A stretch of DNA of 64,000 nucleotides from Nematostella vectensis (taxonomy: Eukaryota; Cnidaria; Anthozoa; Actiniaria; Edwardsiidae): positions 8,616,313-8,680,312 of the forward strand of contig NC_064041.1 of the NCBI RefSeq assembly GCF_932526225.1, in the 5' to 3' direction. The stretch's first letter is position 1. Each line of letters starts with the position of its first letter. Below are positions 59,906-64,000 of this stretch, one piece after another. The position numbers and the translations under genes are program-made. Under the pieces are notes generated by a model. It saw only the letters and a program-made list of their open reading frames with translations, ran no database searches and had not been told where the DNA came from.

Positions 59906-62631
59906 GATACAGAATAAGGAAAACAGTTTTCGTTAAAAGAAGAGTGAAGAACTACGTTAGTCCGTGGGCCTGACTTGTGACAATGTCTTGAATTAAAATT
60001 GAAGGTAAAATTCGCACATGTTCATGTGCCACGCAAGTTGGATTCATAGACTTTTAGATACAGATGTTTCTTATGCTCACAGGTAAAGGCAATTCGTTTT
60101 TCTCATTGATTGAATTGAAACGCATCATGAACCGCTGCAATGCGTACAAGATATACTCGGGACGTGATACAAACGCGGCTGCACGGAACAACACTTCCGT
60201 GTTATTAAAAGAACATCGAAAAAAATGTACAACTGCTGTACAAATGCACAACAAAATGCACAACAAAGGTATAAAATGGAGGTGGAAAAAGAAGAACCAT
60301 TTAAATTTAAATAGATGCACAAAATTAAAAAAAGGCGTCAGTCAAAACTAGATTTTTTCGAGCAAAAGGAATTGACATATAAAGAAACGAAAAATCAAAG
60401 TTAGCCACATGTCAAAATAGACTTGTCTACTACAGCTTCGATAGCAATTAGCAATTAGCTTTGAATATAAAGGTTTGTACAGCTTAGATCCATTTGTTTA
60501 CATTTCCATTTATAGCTAGCAGGTGACCTAGGTGGCGTAATTAATAGCAAAACCTACATGGCGTAGAGAGGAGGGCACTTGAACTCTGCACTTTGTGGGA
60601 TACAGCGCGTACAGGTTCCTGGTAACGGTGCTTATAGCCGGTACGTGGCCCGTTTTCCTCTCAATGCACGTCTGACGTTTGCGGGAGTGCGGAGTAATGT
60701 TATGGTACAAGTAATAAGAATGCTGGTTTAACGGGAGACACCGCTGACCGCTATTACCCCCTACTGCTATCGAGTGGACGCGTTAAGAGCCCCCCTTCCC
60801 TTCACAGACGAATAAAAACAGCACCAAAGAATGGAGAAAGAGAAGAAAACAAATAGCCGCATATGATTTAAAGAAGTCCAAGCACGGCGCCATGCCGTCT
60901 CCCGCACAATACCGAGTCACACAAAGCATCCATTCCCATTTGCTAATTCGTGCGAGCCACTGATATACATTCAATCAAATATCTTTTTAAAATAACGAAC
61001 TTTACGTAAATCGTGGAGGTTGTTTTTCATGGTTTTCCTCGAATATACCGTTGCATTTTCAAATAAAAAATGATAACCAAGGAGTGCTTAATCGACATCT
61101 AAAATACGCATTTATTAAAAAAGATGTATTCTTATCGAATGACCCGTCTATCTAACGATAGGTAAAAGGAATTAGGGATGCGATAAAACGAAAAATAGGC
61201 AAGTCTCAGTCTTAGCAGATAAACCGATTATCTCTGTTAAACTGTCTTTTTTGTGAGTAAAACCTTTACTGATGTCCACCTCATATAGAAATGACAACGA
61301 AAATCCGCCCCTGTATAAACAAAGACAAAAAGCTACTAAAGCTACACACGACAAGCGTAGTTACAGTAAAAGTCCGTAGACCGGATTTGCGTGATAAGAT
61401 CTTTTTTTTTTTTTTTTTTTTGGGGGGGGGGGGGGGGAATTTAAAACTCTCACTTTAAAAAAAAAAAACAATTGAGCCTTTTTAATTGTAGGGTGGTTTG
61501 AAAGTCACCGTAATTCAAGCAGATTTTATTAACTCATCTCATTTGCATAGGGTTTCATAGCCTACGAAAACACGCGTCACGCAAGAAAGGTCAACGAGTT
61601 TTAACGATACAGCACAAATAATGGAACCTTGGCGGGACAAGGGGGATTCCCTGCTCCAAACCAACAATAGCGCACCGGCGGTGTATTCACTTGGGTGCAC
61701 GTACAAGAAAAAGCACCACGAGTCAAACAATTTGGCGTATGATTAGAGGGGAGAAACGGACAAAAAAAAACTTTAGGAGTATAATGTTAGGAAGTTTTTC
61801 TGAGTTAAACGCGCTTGGAGGTAGGGAGAAATTTCTCTGATAACCTACGCGTGCTTCTGGCTCGAAGATTAGCTAAATTTAGCGATATATCATATCACCT
61901 AGATTAAACTCGGGGACAAAAACCACTTTTTAATCGGCCACTTTAAGAAAGGCGATTCATGACAATTTTGGATCCACTTTTATTTTTCTAAATCCAAGGA
62001 TAACTGTCCTTCTCAGAAAATTTGTTAAATACGAACATCAATCGAAAATTAAGTAAATGTCCATCCCTCCTTTTTGAATTTTTCGTAATCACGTAAAGGG
62101 TGCTATGGAGAATAAAGAACTGATGACTATTCATGTCCATCGAATATTTGTGAAAAACGCACCAAGTCAGGCTTAAAGAGATTTGGGGTTGGTGAACATT
62201 TAATACAAGGCCCCTTATTTGAAAACCCACTTTTTTCTGTGCTTATCTCAGCGCAAGTCGGAGTTTTCCACCAGCTTGCAACGACAGCTATCAACCGCAA
62301 GCCTTGATCATATGCAGAAAACTGTATTCTATACAGTACCTCTATAAAGCGACCACTTCGCAACGTCCCAAAATATTGGCCACTCAAATACTGTGTTCTA
62401 TACCTCTTTTAAGCGGTCACGATGAAATATCTTATTTACAGCTTTTATCTCGCCGCCAGAAACTCCCTTAGGTAACAAAAATGATAATAAAAAAAAAAAA
62501 AACTTTGCCGTTAACCAATTCGTACAAGCCAATGATGTTGCGACTTTTACTGGAGCTTAATCATATTCACAGGGGTGTTACTTCCTTTGTGAACCTACAT
62601 TAACAGGCCAACCTCTACCAGAGGTTATTTG
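59906..62631. other. region upstream of the visible CEP350 exons
   Basis: No exon could be recognised on either strand. It contains dispersed repeat copy 4 (60885-61106), a T20-G17 run (61402-61438), and, at about 62330-62420, single inverted, diverged monomers of the 53-bp satellite (ACCTCTATAAAGCGACCACT). Confidence 0.5.
60885..61106. repeat. dispersed repeat family, copy 4
   Basis: From CACGGCGCCATGCCGTCTCC to about GTGCTTAATCGACATC; shared phrases CGAGTCACACAAAGCATCCA and TTTGCTAATTCGTGCGAG. Confidence 0.7.
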
Positions 62632-63968
62632 GCCCTGTCCCTAGGGTGGCCCCTTAAAATTGTACCACTTTATACATCACTTTGCACGGTTCCGAGGGTG
62701 GCCACTTAAAATTGTACCACTGTATACATCACTTGCCAGGGTTCCGAGGTTGGCCCCTTAAAATTGTACCACTGTATACATCATTTGGGTACGGTCCCTA
62801 GGGTGGCCGCTTAATAGAGGTACCACTGTATACATCACTTAGCATGGTCCCTAGGGCGGCCGCTTAATAGAGGTACCAATGTATACATCACTTGGTACGG
62901 TCCCTAGGGTGGTCGCTTAATAGAGGTACCACTGTATACATCACTTAGCACGGTCCCTAGGGTGGTCGCTTAATAGAGGTACCACTGTATACATCACTTG
63001 GCACGGTCCCTAGGGTGGTCGCTTAATAGAGGTACCAATGTATACATCACTTAGCACGGTCCCTAGGGTGGCCGCTTAATAGAGGTACCAATGTATACAT
63101 CACTTGGTACGGTCCCTAGGGTGGTCGCTTAATAGAGGTACCACTGTATACATCACTTAGCACGGTCCCTAGGGTGGTCGCATAATAGAGGTACCACTGT
63201 ATACATCACTTAGCACGGTCCCTAGGGTGGTCGCTTAATAGAGGTACCAATGTATACATCACTTGGTACGGTCCCTAGGGTGGTCGCTTAATAGAGGTAC
63301 CACTGTATACATCACTTAGCACGGTCCCTAGGGTGGCCGCTTAATAGAGGTACCAATGTATACATCACTTGGTACGGTCCCTAGGGTGGCCGCTTTATAG
63401 AGGTACCACTGTATACATCACTTGGGTACGGTCCCTAGGGTGGTCGCTTAATAGAGGTACCACTGTATACATCACTTGGCACGGTTCCTAGGGTGGCCGC
63501 TTTAATAGAGGTACCACTGTATACATGACTTGGCATGGTCCCTAGGGCGGCCGCTTAATAGAGGTACCACTGTATACATTACTTGGCACGGTCCCTAGGG
63601 CGGCCGCTTAATAGAGGTACCACTGTATACATGACTTGGCATGGTCCCTAGGGCGGCCGCTTAATAGAGGTACCACTGTATACATTACTTGGCATGGTCC
63701 CTAGGGCGGCCGCTTAATAGAGGTACCACTGTATACATTACTTGGCATGGTCCCTAGGGCGGCCGCTTAATAGAGGTACCACTGTATACATTACTTGGCA
63801 CGGTCCCTAGGGTAGTCGCTTAATAGAGGTTCCACTGTATACATCACTTGGCACGGTCCCTAGGGTGGCCCCTTAAAATTGTACCACTGTATACATCACT
63901 TGGGTACGGTCCCTAGGGTGTCCGCTTAATATTGTAGCACTGTATACATCACTTAGCACGGCGGTCCC
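62632..63968. repeat. 53-bp satellite array, right flank
   Basis: About 25 monomers of the same satellite as 1-1660, same orientation. Here many monomers read ACTTAGCACGG and GTACCAATGTATAC, variants rare or absent on the left. These alternate to give two- and three-monomer higher-order units, so the two arrays have been homogenised separately. The last ~30 bases of the window are not satellite. Confidence 0.95.
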
Positions 63969-64000
63969 TAATCAAGGTTCTCGCCAGTATGAAGGCAGCA

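Noticed and set aside
60054-60351. Overlapping 88-95-aa frames on both strands upstream of CEP350
   Set aside because: Both strands are open with biased composition, and neither shows motifs or splice sites that fit CEP350.
1-64000. tRNA and rRNA genes
   Set aside because: I looked for TTCGAATC-type T-arms and conserved rRNA cores and saw none. This was by eye, so a covariance-model scan would be needed to exclude them.

Overview
The window looks like a piece of an invertebrate animal genome, most probably an anthozoan cnidarian (sea anemone or coral). The basis is AT-rich DNA, short intron-rich genes with GT-AG junctions, animal-specific protein families and dense small foldback (MITE-like) elements. 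The phylum is an inference from overall style, not a proven assignment. No viral, bacterial or CRISPR features were seen.

Seven protein-coding genes could be assembled exon by exon, with intron phases that join in frame. (1) 3954-7246 (+): leucine-rich-repeat rhodopsin-type receptor (LGR/relaxin-receptor-like), 4 exons, 619 aa. (2) 10232-21264 (-): FBXL6-type F-box/LRR protein, 11 exons, 532 aa. (3) 22471-26441 (-): 1-Cys peroxiredoxin PRDX6, 5 exons, 224 aa. (4) 28064-32595 (-): nitrilase-family NIT1, 6 exons, 365 aa. (5) 32999-36498 (+): homologue of human C11orf98, 4 exons, 112 aa, head-to-head with NIT1. (6) 39632-49530 (+): ABCC (MRP) transporter without TMD0, 8 exons, 1264 aa. (7) 52711-59430 (-): 3' part of a CEP350-like centrosomal protein. 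They are unrelated housekeeping or signalling genes rather than one pathway.

Both ends are arrays of the same 53-bp satellite in the same orientation (1-1660 and 62632-63968). Between genes and in introns are many foldback elements, a four-copy dispersed repeat, an element pair with long terminal inverted repeats, minisatellites and homopolymer runs.

The most unusual signal is that several tandem repeats sit exactly on gene-structure boundaries. A ~58-copy 24-bp array grows out of the 5' splice site of NIT1 exon 4. A 42-bp x5 array carries the 3' splice site of FBXL6 exon 2. A 66-bp x3 array carries the 3' splice site of ABCC exon 8. Further short tandem copies cover the stop codons of the ABCC (51 bp) and CEP350 (50 bp) genes. 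At the three splice sites the period is a multiple of three and the duplicated stretch stays open in the exon frame for at least one unit, so use of alternative copies would lengthen the protein rather than break it.
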